DNA of 14,174 nucleotides from Methanocorpusculum sp. (GCA_017555685.1 JAFZFW010000021.1:1-14174), one strand, 5' to 3'. Positions 6,378-13,508 are shown, counted from the first letter of the stretch. Translations and numbers: made by a program. The notes: generated by a model from the sequence alone, not told the origin.

Positions 6378-7520
6378 TTACTCGGATTTTCCTGCCTTTT
6401 TCTTTCTGACGATAACAGCCGCTGCAGCAAGCAGAATGATGATTCCTCCGACAATCAGGGGAACGCTGTTTGTTTCTTTCGGTTTCATATGGTTTTCCAG
6501 AACGACAGAGACCTCTTCTGTTGTGGAATCTCCTCCGTCATTTTTATAGGTTAAAACCAGAGTCAGGACACCATTTTCCGGCTCGGTAAACGTGAGTTCA
6601 AATCCTGCAAGGTCATCTCCATCGAGAGAACCGACAACGTACGTACTGTATGGGCCAATGTCTCCGCCTTCCAGAGAGGTGATACGCAGCGAGTTTGCAG
6701 TAGTGAATCCTGCATTGTTTACATCTGCTGTTAAGGTGTGGTATTTTCCAGTCTTTTCCACCAGAATATTGGTGATAATCAGCTCCGGTGCTGCCGCAGA
6801 CGCGGAAACTCCTGCCGGGATGGTAACCGTTTCTGTGTGTTTGTTTGCACCGTTGGTATAGGATACAACAAGGTTCACTTCCTCTGCTTTGTCAGTTCTG
6901 ACGGTGAGGGCAGATACAGCAGATGAACCGGAGGAAATAGTTCCAACGAAGACTGTTCCTTCTTTACAGGACACACCCTTGCCGTCTGCAGAGAGAGATA
7001 CCGCAGTGAGGTCAGTCTGCATTGGATTTGCCAGTGTCAGGACAACCTGCTCGCTTCCGCTTTCAGGGAAAGAGTCCGGAACCTGGGTTAATGAGATATC
7101 AAGACCGGAATCATCAACAATGACCGGAATCGGCTGTTTTAATGAGGTAGTGTGGTCTGCAAATGCAAGGTTGAACACCGGGTAAAAAATCCCGGTCTCT
7201 TCTCCTGCCTGTATCGGCATGGTAAGCGTAACGGTACTTCCCGGGGTGATATAGCGCGGGAGGTTGTAGCTTTCGGCAGTTGTCATTTCCATTCCTTCAC
7301 TGTCATAGACTTTGATGTAGGCACGATTCAGAACAGCCGTCTCTTCTCCGCTGTTAGTCAGCATGATGGTAAATATTCCGGTATCTCCCGGCATAAGAAC
7401 CGCAGGAGAGAACGAACAGTCAGATACGGTAAGGCCGGTCGGGTCTGCGGCTGATGCCGGAGATATCAGAAGCAGTACAGACAGCACTGCACAAAGCATG
7501 AATGATACGAATTTCTGCAT
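6378..7520 (-). CDS. Exported, membrane-anchored surface protein with Ig-like domains (COG1361-like)
   Basis: The 380-residue protein has a Sec signal peptide (hydrophobic 4-20, likely cut after ASA at about 24) and a C-terminal membrane anchor (353-371) ending in basic VRKKKAGKSE. Between them lie three beta-rich repeat-like segments, roughly 26-135, 138-238 and 245-343. Each has CARDB/Ig-like features such as TNSGEE, PGSTVTLTMPI, NNAGFTTANSL and LVLTYKNDGGD. This fits the S-layer-related COG1361 type of archaeal proteins, which are frequently encoded with LolD/MacB-like ABC genes. No PGF-type sorting motif is seen. The ATG at 7520 starts at the signal peptide; an upstream extension adds 38 residues without such features. 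The mRNA start predicted from the TATA box at 7549-7558 leaves a leader of only about 8 nt. The protein probably sits on the outer face and works with the ABC pair, but its task is unknown. Confidence 0.85.
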   Translation of the reverse strand: MQKFVSFMLCAVLSVLLLISPASAADPTGLTVSDCSFSPAVLMPGDTGIFTIMLTNSGEETAVLNRAYIKVYDSEGMEMTTAESYNLPRYITPGSTVTLTMPIQAGEETGIFYPVFNLAFADHTTSLKQPIPVIVDDSGLDISLTQVPDSFPESGSEQVVLTLANPMQTDLTAVSLSADGKGVSCKEGTVFVGTISSGSSAVSALTVRTDKAEEVNLVVSYTNGANKHTETVTIPAGVSASAAAPELIITNILVEKTGKYHTLTADVNNAGFTTANSLRITSLEGGDIGPYSTYVVGSLDGDDLAGFELTFTEPENGVLTLVLTYKNDGGDSTTEEVSVVLENHMKPKETNSVPLIVGGIIILLAAAAVIVRKKKAGKSE

Positions 7521-7544
7521 AATGTATCTGTATTGTTTGAAGAC

Positions 7545-7561
7545 TGAGTAATATAGACTCA
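7545..7561. promoter_or_regulatory. Promoter of the surface-protein/ABC operon, TATA box within a dyad
   Basis: The minus strand carries GTCTATATTA at 7549-7558, about 25 bp before the expected start near 7528. The box is enclosed by TGAGT (7545-7549) and ACTCA (7557-7561), an inverted repeat with a 7-nt spacer. A protein bound there would block TBP, so it is a plausible repressor site. Confidence 0.5.
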
Positions 7562-7662
7562 ATGGTACTCCTAACCGTATCAGAGATGCGTCCAAAAACA
7601 CCCTCAAGTCCCGGCATTTAGAAACAATTCTCAATAACTGGAGAAATCAGCCCCGTTGTGTC

Positions 7663-7671
7663 GAAATATTT
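7663..7671 (+). promoter_or_regulatory. Possible TATA box of the TrmB-like gene
   Basis: GAAATATTTG lies about 25 bp before 7691. A start there would leave a leader of about 7 nt to the GTG at 7698. The alternative box is the ATATAT core inside the palindrome at 7687-7700, which would favour the ATG at 7740. Confidence 0.35.
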
Positions 7672-7686
7672 GTTACCTTTTACTGT

Positions 7687-7700
7687 CACAATATATTGTG
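7687..7700. promoter_or_regulatory. Perfect 14-bp palindrome at the TrmB-like gene promoter
   Basis: CACAATATATTGTG is perfectly self-complementary. It lies at the start of the regulator gene and covers either its transcription start region or its TATA box. This position is typical of autoregulatory operators of dimeric winged-helix proteins. Confidence 0.5.
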
Positions 7701-8483
7701 GAATCTTCGGACAAGAATCAGATTGAGTTCATCAGGCAGATGACCGGCATTGGGATGTCAGAAAATGAGGCGAAGGCATATTATGCAGTTTTCATGCTGA
7801 AATCTGCAACGGTACGCGATGTTTATGAGATAAGCGGCATTCCGCGGAATAAGATTTACCAGGTTCTGTCCACCTTAGAGGAGCGCGGATTTGTTTCCCA
7901 GACAAAAAGCCGTCCGATACGATATACCGCAGCAGAGATGAAAACGGTTTTTGACCGCCTCCGCAGAGAAGCTGTCAGTCGGTATGATGCTGCAGAAGAG
8001 TATCTGCGCAGCCTTTATCTCAGAGAACCGGTTGATATCAGGCCGCAGATTCATGAACTGCAGTCAGAATGGGCGATTGAAACGCATATAAAACCGCTTC
8101 TCCGCCGAACAAAAAATGAGCTCATTCTGATTATTCGCGATACCGAATACGGGAAAAAACAGATTCCTGAAACAGTACTGAAACGACTCTCCAAAAAACT
8201 CTCTGTATATCCGATTCTGCTGAATCCAGAATCTTCTGAAGGGTATTCCATCCCCTGCTACCGATTTAGAAAAGATGAGCCGGATTCGGAAAAACTTCAT
8301 CCGTTTATCCTGCAGAATACGGTCCTGGTCCTGATTTCGGATAGAAAAAGTCTTATCAATATTCAGCATGCTGAGGGCAGATTGTTTGCAACGATTCTCT
8401 ATCTTGATGAGGCCTATTCGTTTGTGTCCTATCTGTTTGAACCGATTATAAAATCCCTGGTGCCTATTTCACCGCACCATTAA
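7698..8483 (+). CDS. TrmB-family transcriptional regulator
   Basis: The N-terminal winged helix-turn-helix is TrmB-like: TGIGMSENEAKAYYAVFMLKS (about residues 16-36) followed by TVRDVYEISGIPRNKIYQVLSTLEERGFV with the recognition helix near 49-60, then SRPIRYTAAE. The C-terminal part (about 110-261) resembles the regulatory half of shorter TrmB proteins; the long sugar-binding domain of classical TrmB is absent, so the ligand is unknown. The start is uncertain. GTG at 7698 (261 aa) includes the whole first helix and fits a short-leader mRNA; ATG at 7740 (247 aa) and TTG at 7656 are alternatives, and no clear ribosome binding site decides. It is divergent from the surface-protein/ABC operon and 33 bp before the symporter gene, so either or both may be targets. 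Confidence 0.8.
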   Translation: MESSDKNQIEFIRQMTGIGMSENEAKAYYAVFMLKSATVRDVYEISGIPRNKIYQVLSTLEERGFVSQTKSRPIRYTAAEMKTVFDRLRREAVSRYDAAEEYLRSLYLREPVDIRPQIHELQSEWAIETHIKPLLRRTKNELILIIRDTEYGKKQIPETVLKRLSKKLSVYPILLNPESSEGYSIPCYRFRKDEPDSEKLHPFILQNTVLVLISDRKSLINIQHAEGRLFATILYLDEAYSFVSYLFEPIIKSLVPISPHH

Positions 8484-8516
8484 TCTTCTTTTACAGCAAA
8501 TGATAAGCAACAATTT

Positions 8517-10124
8517 ATGCCGCCTTCCGCCAAATCCAAAAACTTCCGGCTGTCAAAGGATGTGGTTGAGGAAATCAGCACCTTAACCGCCGAGACCTTA
8601 AAAGAGGACAAGATTGAATCCCAGGCCGCCGACCGTCTGCATGCAGTAGTCGAAAAAGTTCTGCAGAAGTGGCTGGAAGGCTTAGGCGAGGGGTCCGAGT
8701 GCAGTTTCCGCTCGGGTAGAAAACTCGGAAAACAGTACATCACCTTAACCGCAGCCGGTCCACGGGTAAATCCTTTCGGAAACGACAGTGACTGTGTGTT
8801 AAACGGCGGAAACTCTGTGCAGACGCTCCTGGCAAACATTGGTCTTGCACCGTCGTACCACTATGTAAACGGGGAAAACCAGATCACTATCATGCCGAAG
8901 CGGCGGAAAATTAATCCGCTCATCTACTTAGGCATCGCGCTTATTTCCGGAATTTTAGTTGGTCTCTTCTGCCGGACACTCTCTGACGACCTGCGGCATG
9001 GTCTCTCCGAGGTTCTGATCGGCCCGCTCTTTGATACCTTCATCGGGCTTCTGATTGCAACAGCACTTCCCATGATGTTCTTATCCCTCATCTGGGGTAT
9101 TTACAGTATCGGTGATACGGCAACGCTCGGCACACTCGGGCGGAAAGTTATCGGCAGATACTTCGGGCGCATTTACTTTACGCTCGTTATCTGTACCTTA
9201 GTCGCACTGCCGTTCTTTACCTTCTCCTTCTCCGGAGGGGCATCCGGCGGAGGCGAGTTCTTCGCAATCTTTGACATGCTCTTAGGCATTATCCCGGGCA
9301 ACCTGATTGCACCGTTTGCGGAAGGAAACACCTTACAGATTATCTTCCTTGCCGTTGCCTTCGGTCTTGCGATGCTCATCTTAAACAAGAAGATCCCGGT
9401 CATCGTCCAGTTCGTCGCACAGGCAAACAGTCTGGTTCAGCTCATCATGGAGTGGATTACCACCCTTCTTCCGCTGATTGTCTTCATCAGCGTGCTCAAC
9501 CTGATGCTGACCGACATGGTAAACAACGCATCCGAGCTGTTACTGCTCTTTGTGGTGCTTGCCATCTCGGTTATGGTAAACATCATCCTCATCATCGGTG
9601 AAGCCTGCATCTTCCAGAAGGTAAAGCCCGCGGTTTTCATCAGAAAGGTTATGCCGACATTTCTGATTGCGCTGACCACGGCATCTTCGGTTGCTACCTT
9701 CTCGACCAATGTGGAGTGCTGTGAGAAGCGCCTTGGTATCTCCAAGAACCTGGTAAACTTCGGCGTCCCGCTTGCAACAGCATTCTCCCGCTGCGGTCAC
9801 GCGGCAACATTCTTCTGCGTGTGTGTCTTCATGGCAAGCTACTACTCGGTTCCGATGACCTTATCCTGGCTCTTTGCCGCAATCCTGACCGCCGGTCTTC
9901 TGGCTTTAGCCGTTCCGCCGGTTCCGGGAGGAGGTATCGCCTGTTACTCGATTCTCTTCCTGCAGCTGGGAATCCCGGTCGAGGCGCTTGGTATTGCTGT
10001 GGTCTTAGAGATTGCCTTGGACTTCGTGAGCACGGCACTCAACATGATTGCAGTGCCTGCAGACTTAACGCATGTCGCAGGAAAGATGGACATGCTGGAC
10101 AGAGACACCTTAAAACAGGCATAA
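8517..10124 (+). CDS. DAACS-like symporter with an extra N-terminal domain and altered binding motifs
   Basis: The 535-residue protein has two parts. Residues 1-128 are soluble, predicted mixed helix/strand, and not part of known symporters; I do not recognise the fold with certainty. From about 133 on it follows the dicarboxylate/amino acid:cation symporter (SLC1/GltPh) plan: PGNLIAPFAEGNTLQIIFLAVAFG-like TM5 region (260-283), a hairpin-1 TTASSVATF segment (387-395), and a hairpin-2 PPVPGGGI (467-474) followed by LEIALDFVSTALNM. The hallmark NMDGT of TM7 is SRCGH at 424-428, and the arginine that holds acidic side chains in GltPh aligns with a serine. Substrate and cation coupling are therefore uncertain, and acidic amino acids are unlikely. 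The ATG at 8517 has no obvious ribosome binding site and lies 33 bp after the regulator, suggesting read-through. A T6A6 terminator follows. Confidence 0.75.
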   Translation: MPPSAKSKNFRLSKDVVEEISTLTAETLKEDKIESQAADRLHAVVEKVLQKWLEGLGEGSECSFRSGRKLGKQYITLTAAGPRVNPFGNDSDCVLNGGNSVQTLLANIGLAPSYHYVNGENQITIMPKRRKINPLIYLGIALISGILVGLFCRTLSDDLRHGLSEVLIGPLFDTFIGLLIATALPMMFLSLIWGIYSIGDTATLGTLGRKVIGRYFGRIYFTLVICTLVALPFFTFSFSGGASGGGEFFAIFDMLLGIIPGNLIAPFAEGNTLQIIFLAVAFGLAMLILNKKIPVIVQFVAQANSLVQLIMEWITTLLPLIVFISVLNLMLTDMVNNASELLLLFVVLAISVMVNIILIIGEACIFQKVKPAVFIRKVMPTFLIALTTASSVATFSTNVECCEKRLGISKNLVNFGVPLATAFSRCGHAATFFCVCVFMASYYSVPMTLSWLFAAILTAGLLALAVPPVPGGGIACYSILFLQLGIPVEALGIAVVLEIALDFVSTALNMIAVPADLTHVAGKMDMLDRDTLKQA

Positions 10125-10136
10125 GTCTCCCACTTA

Positions 10137-10150
10137 CTTTTTTAAAAAAG
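10137..10150. terminator. Bidirectional terminator between convergent genes
   Basis: CTTTTTTAAAAAAG is a perfect palindrome, giving T6 to the symporter transcript and T6 to the opposing coiled-coil gene. It lies in the 32-bp gap between the two stop codons. Confidence 0.65.
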
Positions 10151-10156
10151 AGATTG

Positions 10157-11914
10157 TTATTCTTCCACAACCGACCAGCCGAGAATCTCGGTCTCGATTC
10201 TGGAGACATCTGAAGAGATATCAGCGACAGAAATCATCTTTGCCCGCTTTTCCATCGGCGGGTTGAGTTTTGCCTTCTGCTCGTATACGGCGATGTCGTT
10301 TGCGAACTCGTCCGGGAGCGTGTCAATTTCGCGAAGCACGCTTACCAGTTCGCGGGAGAAGTAGGTGTCAATCTGGACCTTGCGTTTGGTTGTGTGGGAG
10401 AGTTTTCCAATGAAGCGGCAGAGTTTGTCGCGGTCTTCGGGGCTTAACTGCTCGGCAAAGTTGTAGGTCTCGATCGTCCTGAGCATCTGGAGAATCGGAA
10501 GCATCGATTCAGGCGTGATGACATAGACTGTGTACTCCGCTAAATCGTACATAAAGGTCGTCAGCACCTCAAGCGTGGATGCCGGAACGACTAAGAACGC
10601 ATCCTTTCGCACATTGTCATGCTTACAGTACTTCTTCATCAGCTCGGCCTGATTCTTCAGATACTGCGGGAAGTTACCCAGCTCTTCGGGGTTTTTCGGG
10701 CTCTTTGCATCGAAGATGGTAAACATATCACCAATCAGGAAGGCATTGTCCGGGGTTCCCGGGTTTGGATACTCGCCTTTCTCGCAGCGGACAAAGCCGT
10801 TTTTGACCGAGATGCTCTTTGCCGTGTCCTCGACATCCTGCTCGTGGCGCTGCCAGGCAGTAGAAAGACGCTCCTCGCGCTCGGCAACCTCGCATAAAAT
10901 CCGTTCTTCGACTTTGGCATGGTCTGCTTCCATCTGCTCGACTAACGTGTTGAGCTTTTCAACCCGGCGCTCGTACTCCGCCGCCCGTTCCTCTTTTACG
11001 CTCTCCTCGGCGGCTAAGACTTCTTTAACAGACGAAAGCTCTGCCACCTTCTCGTCAAACTCGGTCTTGAGCTCCGCATACTTGCGTGCTTCAATGCGCC
11101 TGCCTTCGGTCTCGGCAGTCAGTGCATCGCGGGCGGTCTGCAGTTCTTCTGCAGCATGGGAATACTCAGCCGTCAGCACCTCAGCCTTTTCCAGTGCCGC
11201 CCGGCACTGCTCGGCTTCTACCGCACGGGTCTCGCGCATCTCCTGGAATGCGGCAGAAAGCGTGTCATACTCGGTTTTCAGTGCCGTGTACTTCTCTGCC
11301 GAAAGCCGCTTGCCTTCCGCTTCCGCCGCCAGCGTATCACGGGTAAGACGCAGTTCGGATGCAGTCTTTTCCATCTCATCAGTAAGCTCTGCAACACGCG
11401 AAAGCGCTGTAAGCCGCTCCGCGCTTTCCAGCGCCAGAGTATTCCGGTAGCTCTGCGCATCCGCTTCGAGAGCTGCGGCTTTTTCCTGCAGGGCAGTATA
11501 GTCCATGCTCAGCGCACGCTTCGCAGACTCGGTGTCGGAAAGCCTGAGGGAAAGAGACTGCTTTGCCGCGGTCTCTCCGGCAAGTGCCTCGCGGGCAGAG
11601 GCGAGGTCATCGGAAAGACGGGTATAGCGGGCGGAAAGCTCCTGATAGCGCGAGATCTCCTGCGCCTCGCGGGATGCTGCCTCACGGCTGTACTCCTCAC
11701 GGGACAGCTCGGCATCATGCAGGCGGCGCTCGGTCTCGCTTAAGCGAAACGTAAGCTCGCGAATCTCTGCCGCATGCACTGCGGCCGCAGAGTCTGCCTC
11801 TGCACGTGCAGCATGCGCTGCTTCTTTTATGGATTTCCAGGAGAATACACGTTTCAAGAATCCTGCAGAGGATACGGCGGAGATGAGTTCGGAGACCTTC
11901 GACTGCCCATTCAT
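10157..11914 (-). CDS. Long coiled-coil protein with possible RmuC-like nuclease domain
   Basis: The 585-residue protein has no signal peptide or membrane segment. Residues 30-365 are charged, alanine- and glutamate-rich heptads, a long coiled coil. Related segments recur with L-x(11)-L-x-AE patterns near 93, 177, 247 and about 282; the offsets 84, 70 and 35 are all multiples of seven, so the heptad phase is kept. The C-terminal part (370-540) is globular: FLIGDMFTIFDAKSP (392-406) resembles the D-x(n)-D/E-x-K core of RmuC and other PD-(D/E)XK nucleases, followed by KDAFLVVPASTLEVL and YTVYVITPESMLPIL like the RmuC strands. RmuC is a coiled coil plus nuclease domain linked to recombination and genome stability. 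The match is by eye; a structural role is the alternative. The ATG at 11914 is preferred over a TTG 45 bp upstream. It converges on the symporter and is divergent from the MFS gene. Confidence 0.6.
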   Translation of the reverse strand: MNGQSKVSELISAVSSAGFLKRVFSWKSIKEAAHAARAEADSAAAVHAAEIRELTFRLSETERRLHDAELSREEYSREAASREAQEISRYQELSARYTRLSDDLASAREALAGETAAKQSLSLRLSDTESAKRALSMDYTALQEKAAALEADAQSYRNTLALESAERLTALSRVAELTDEMEKTASELRLTRDTLAAEAEGKRLSAEKYTALKTEYDTLSAAFQEMRETRAVEAEQCRAALEKAEVLTAEYSHAAEELQTARDALTAETEGRRIEARKYAELKTEFDEKVAELSSVKEVLAAEESVKEERAAEYERRVEKLNTLVEQMEADHAKVEERILCEVAEREERLSTAWQRHEQDVEDTAKSISVKNGFVRCEKGEYPNPGTPDNAFLIGDMFTIFDAKSPKNPEELGNFPQYLKNQAELMKKYCKHDNVRKDAFLVVPASTLEVLTTFMYDLAEYTVYVITPESMLPILQMLRTIETYNFAEQLSPEDRDKLCRFIGKLSHTTKRKVQIDTYFSRELVSVLREIDTLPDEFANDIAVYEQKAKLNPPMEKRAKMISVADISSDVSRIETEILGWSVVEE

Positions 11915-11960
11915 GATTATTCGTTTCTTGGGAAACGGGATAAGTCTTTTTAGAGACAAC

Positions 11961-11969
11961 AGTTATAAG
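11961..11969 (-). promoter_or_regulatory. Candidate TATA box of the coiled-coil gene
   Basis: The minus strand reads TCTTATAAC. The predicted start near 11940 leaves a leader of about 25 nt. TCTATATGG further upstream (about 11980-11988) is a second candidate. Confidence 0.4.
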
Positions 11970-11995
11970 ACAGCAGAACCCATATAGAAGACAAA

Positions 11996-12047
11996 TGACT
12001 GCCGTACGGAGCAAAAAAAACGTCAAACGTCTTTCTTCGTACAGTCA
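11996..12047. repeat. Large imperfect dyad with a tandem 7-mer in its centre
   Basis: TGACT (11996-12000) and GTACG (12004-12008) are matched inversely by CGTAC (12038-12042) and AGTCA (12043-12047), interrupted on one side by a 3-nt bulge. The 29-nt centre contains AAACGTC twice in tandem (12018-12024 and 12025-12031). The element sits in the 194-bp gap between two divergent genes, upstream of the MFS promoter, and may be an operator. Confidence 0.5.
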
Positions 12048-12053
12048 GGTCCG

Positions 12054-12064
12054 CTAAAAATATC
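12054..12064 (+). promoter_or_regulatory. Candidate TATA box of the MFS gene
   Basis: CTAAAAATATC is an AT-rich TATA-like box. A start about 25 bp downstream falls near 12084, which puts the first hairpin between box and start. Confidence 0.4.
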
Positions 12065-12065
12065 A

Positions 12066-12100
12066 GGGCGGATTTCCGCCCGCCGGAACAGCCCTTTTTT
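12066..12100 (+). promoter_or_regulatory. Overlapping hairpins and T6 before the MFS gene
   Basis: GGGCGGA (12066-12072) pairs with TCCGCCC (12075-12081); TTCCG (12074-12078) can instead pair with CGGAA (12084-12088). The two stems share bases and exclude each other. GCCC and six T follow (12091-12100), just before the ribosome binding site. It may be an operator over the transcription start or, if transcription begins upstream, an attenuator-like leader. Confidence 0.4.
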
Positions 12101-12108
12101 GTGAGAAT

Positions 12109-13488
12109 ATGATTCTGGAAAAGAGATCCCTGCAGTTTATCTTAATGATTGTCGCAGCGGCAGCTGTCTTTATGGATTATCTGGATACCAGTATCGTCTC
12201 TATCGCCCTTCCGGCGATTACCGCAGACCTCGGCGTCGGCAGTGCAGTCTCCGCATGGGTGATGACCGGATACCTGCTTGCTCTGGCAAGCATGCTCCTG
12301 GTCTTTGGAAAACTTGCTGACCGGACCGGGCGATACCGGGAGATTTTCATCACCGGGTTTGTGCTTTTCACAATAGCATCCTTCCTCTGCGGCATCTCAT
12401 CAAGCATCATCATGCTGATTCTCTGCCGCGTGTTCCAGGGAGCAAGCGCTGCGATGATGGTTGGAACCGCAACGATGCTGGTAATGCTCCATCTCCCTGA
12501 AGAGCGAAAAGGGCTTGCCGCCGGAATGCTTGCAACGCTTGGTGCTGCAGCGCTCGCCTTCGGGCCGGGCCTCGGGGGCGTGATTGCCGAGTACCTTTCC
12601 TGGCACTGGATCTTCTTCATCAACATCCCGGTTGGAATCATTGGTATCCTCGGCGCACTCTTCGTCATTCCCAAAACAGAGATTGTCCCGCGGGAAAAGA
12701 AACCGTTTGATTATGCAGGAGCCTTCCTTCTTGCCGCAACCCTTCTGGTCTTCCTGACAGGTCTTGAGATTGGAAACTCCGCCGGCTGGTCGCTTCCGGT
12801 CTTTATCCTGCTTGCCGCATCCCCGGTGCTTGCCGTACTCTTCCTGCGCTGTGAGATGAAACACGTTGACCCGGTGCTTCCGGCAAATATTCTGAAGAAC
12901 AAAATCGTCATCCGGGCGGCAGTTTCCTGCCTCTTCATCACGATTGTATATCTTGGAAGCATCTACATTCTCCCCTTCTACTTAACCGGGCCGCTCGGGC
13001 TCGGCAGTGCGCTTGCAGGAGGCATCATGCTGATTCCGCCGGTTACGATGATGCTGATGGGAATTCCTGCCGGAACGCTTACCAACACCTGCGGATGCAA
13101 ACGGCTCTGTAACCTCTCTGCACTGGTTGGAATCGCGGCCTCGGGAATCCTTGCCGCGGCAATTCTTCTGCAGAACACCATCCTGCTCTTTGCCGGCCTG
13201 CTGCTGCTTGGAGCAACACTCGGAATCAATGAAGGACCGACGATTCGAAGAATCACGATTCACTGCACAGAAGACACACAGGGGTCAGCCGGCAGTCTGA
13301 CCTACACGGTCATGAATGTCGGAAGCGTGGTAGGAATTGCCGCATACTCTGTTGCGGCATCCCTTGCCTCCGGAAGTCCTGAGGTCTTTACCGCAGGAGG
13401 AATTGCCGCGGCCTGTATCTTCGGCGCTTTCTGTGCCGTGCTTTCCTACATCACCTCCCGCATGGCAAAAGACACCTGTCTTGCATAA
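12109..13488 (+). CDS. MFS exporter, DHA2 (EmrB/QacA-like) family
   Basis: The 459-residue membrane protein is a proton-driven efflux carrier of the drug:H+ antiporter-2 type. LDTSIVSIALPAI (25-37) is the family D1 motif, GKLADRTGRY (67-76) is motif A, R107 in CRVFQGA is motif B, and GPGLGGVIAEYLSWHWIFF-like motif C runs from 152, ending in INIPVG. Hydrophobic stretches fit 13-14 membrane spans, as usual for DHA2 proteins. The ATG at 12109 follows GTGAG at 12101-12105, the same ribosome binding style as the TatD-like gene. Substrates cannot be told from sequence: drugs, metabolites or small acids are all possible. It stands alone, divergent from the coiled-coil gene, with a structured leader that suggests regulated expression. 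A T-run ends it. Unlike many drug pumps it has no adjacent TetR or MarR gene. Confidence 0.9.
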   Translation: MILEKRSLQFILMIVAAAAVFMDYLDTSIVSIALPAITADLGVGSAVSAWVMTGYLLALASMLLVFGKLADRTGRYREIFITGFVLFTIASFLCGISSSIIMLILCRVFQGASAAMMVGTATMLVMLHLPEERKGLAAGMLATLGAAALAFGPGLGGVIAEYLSWHWIFFINIPVGIIGILGALFVIPKTEIVPREKKPFDYAGAFLLAATLLVFLTGLEIGNSAGWSLPVFILLAASPVLAVLFLRCEMKHVDPVLPANILKNKIVIRAAVSCLFITIVYLGSIYILPFYLTGPLGLGSALAGGIMLIPPVTMMLMGIPAGTLTNTCGCKRLCNLSALVGIAASGILAAAILLQNTILLFAGLLLLGATLGINEGPTIRRITIHCTEDTQGSAGSLTYTVMNVGSVVGIAAYSVAASLASGSPEVFTAGGIAAACIFGAFCAVLSYITSRMAKDTCLA

Positions 13489-13508
13489 GGGAAAACACCT
13501 TCTTTTTT
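13487..13508 (+). terminator. Terminator of the MFS gene
   Basis: AAGG and CCTT can form a short 4-bp stem at 13487-13501, followed at once by T6 (13503-13508). The T-run is the stronger signal. The remaining gap to the next ATG holds only weak AT-rich promoter-like sequence. Confidence 0.5.

Noticed and set aside
9821..10213. 130-codon plus-strand frame spanning the symporter end
   Set aside because: It is a frame-shifted shadow of the symporter and crosses the T6A6 terminator.
10716..11450. Serine-rich 244-codon plus-strand frame
   Set aside because: It is the antisense shadow of the alanine/glutamate-rich coiled coil; the composition is what that codon pattern gives on the other strand.
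12177..12864. Minus-strand frames of 165 and 154 codons
   Set aside because: Both are antisense to the MFS exporter, without ribosome binding sites or recognisable domains.
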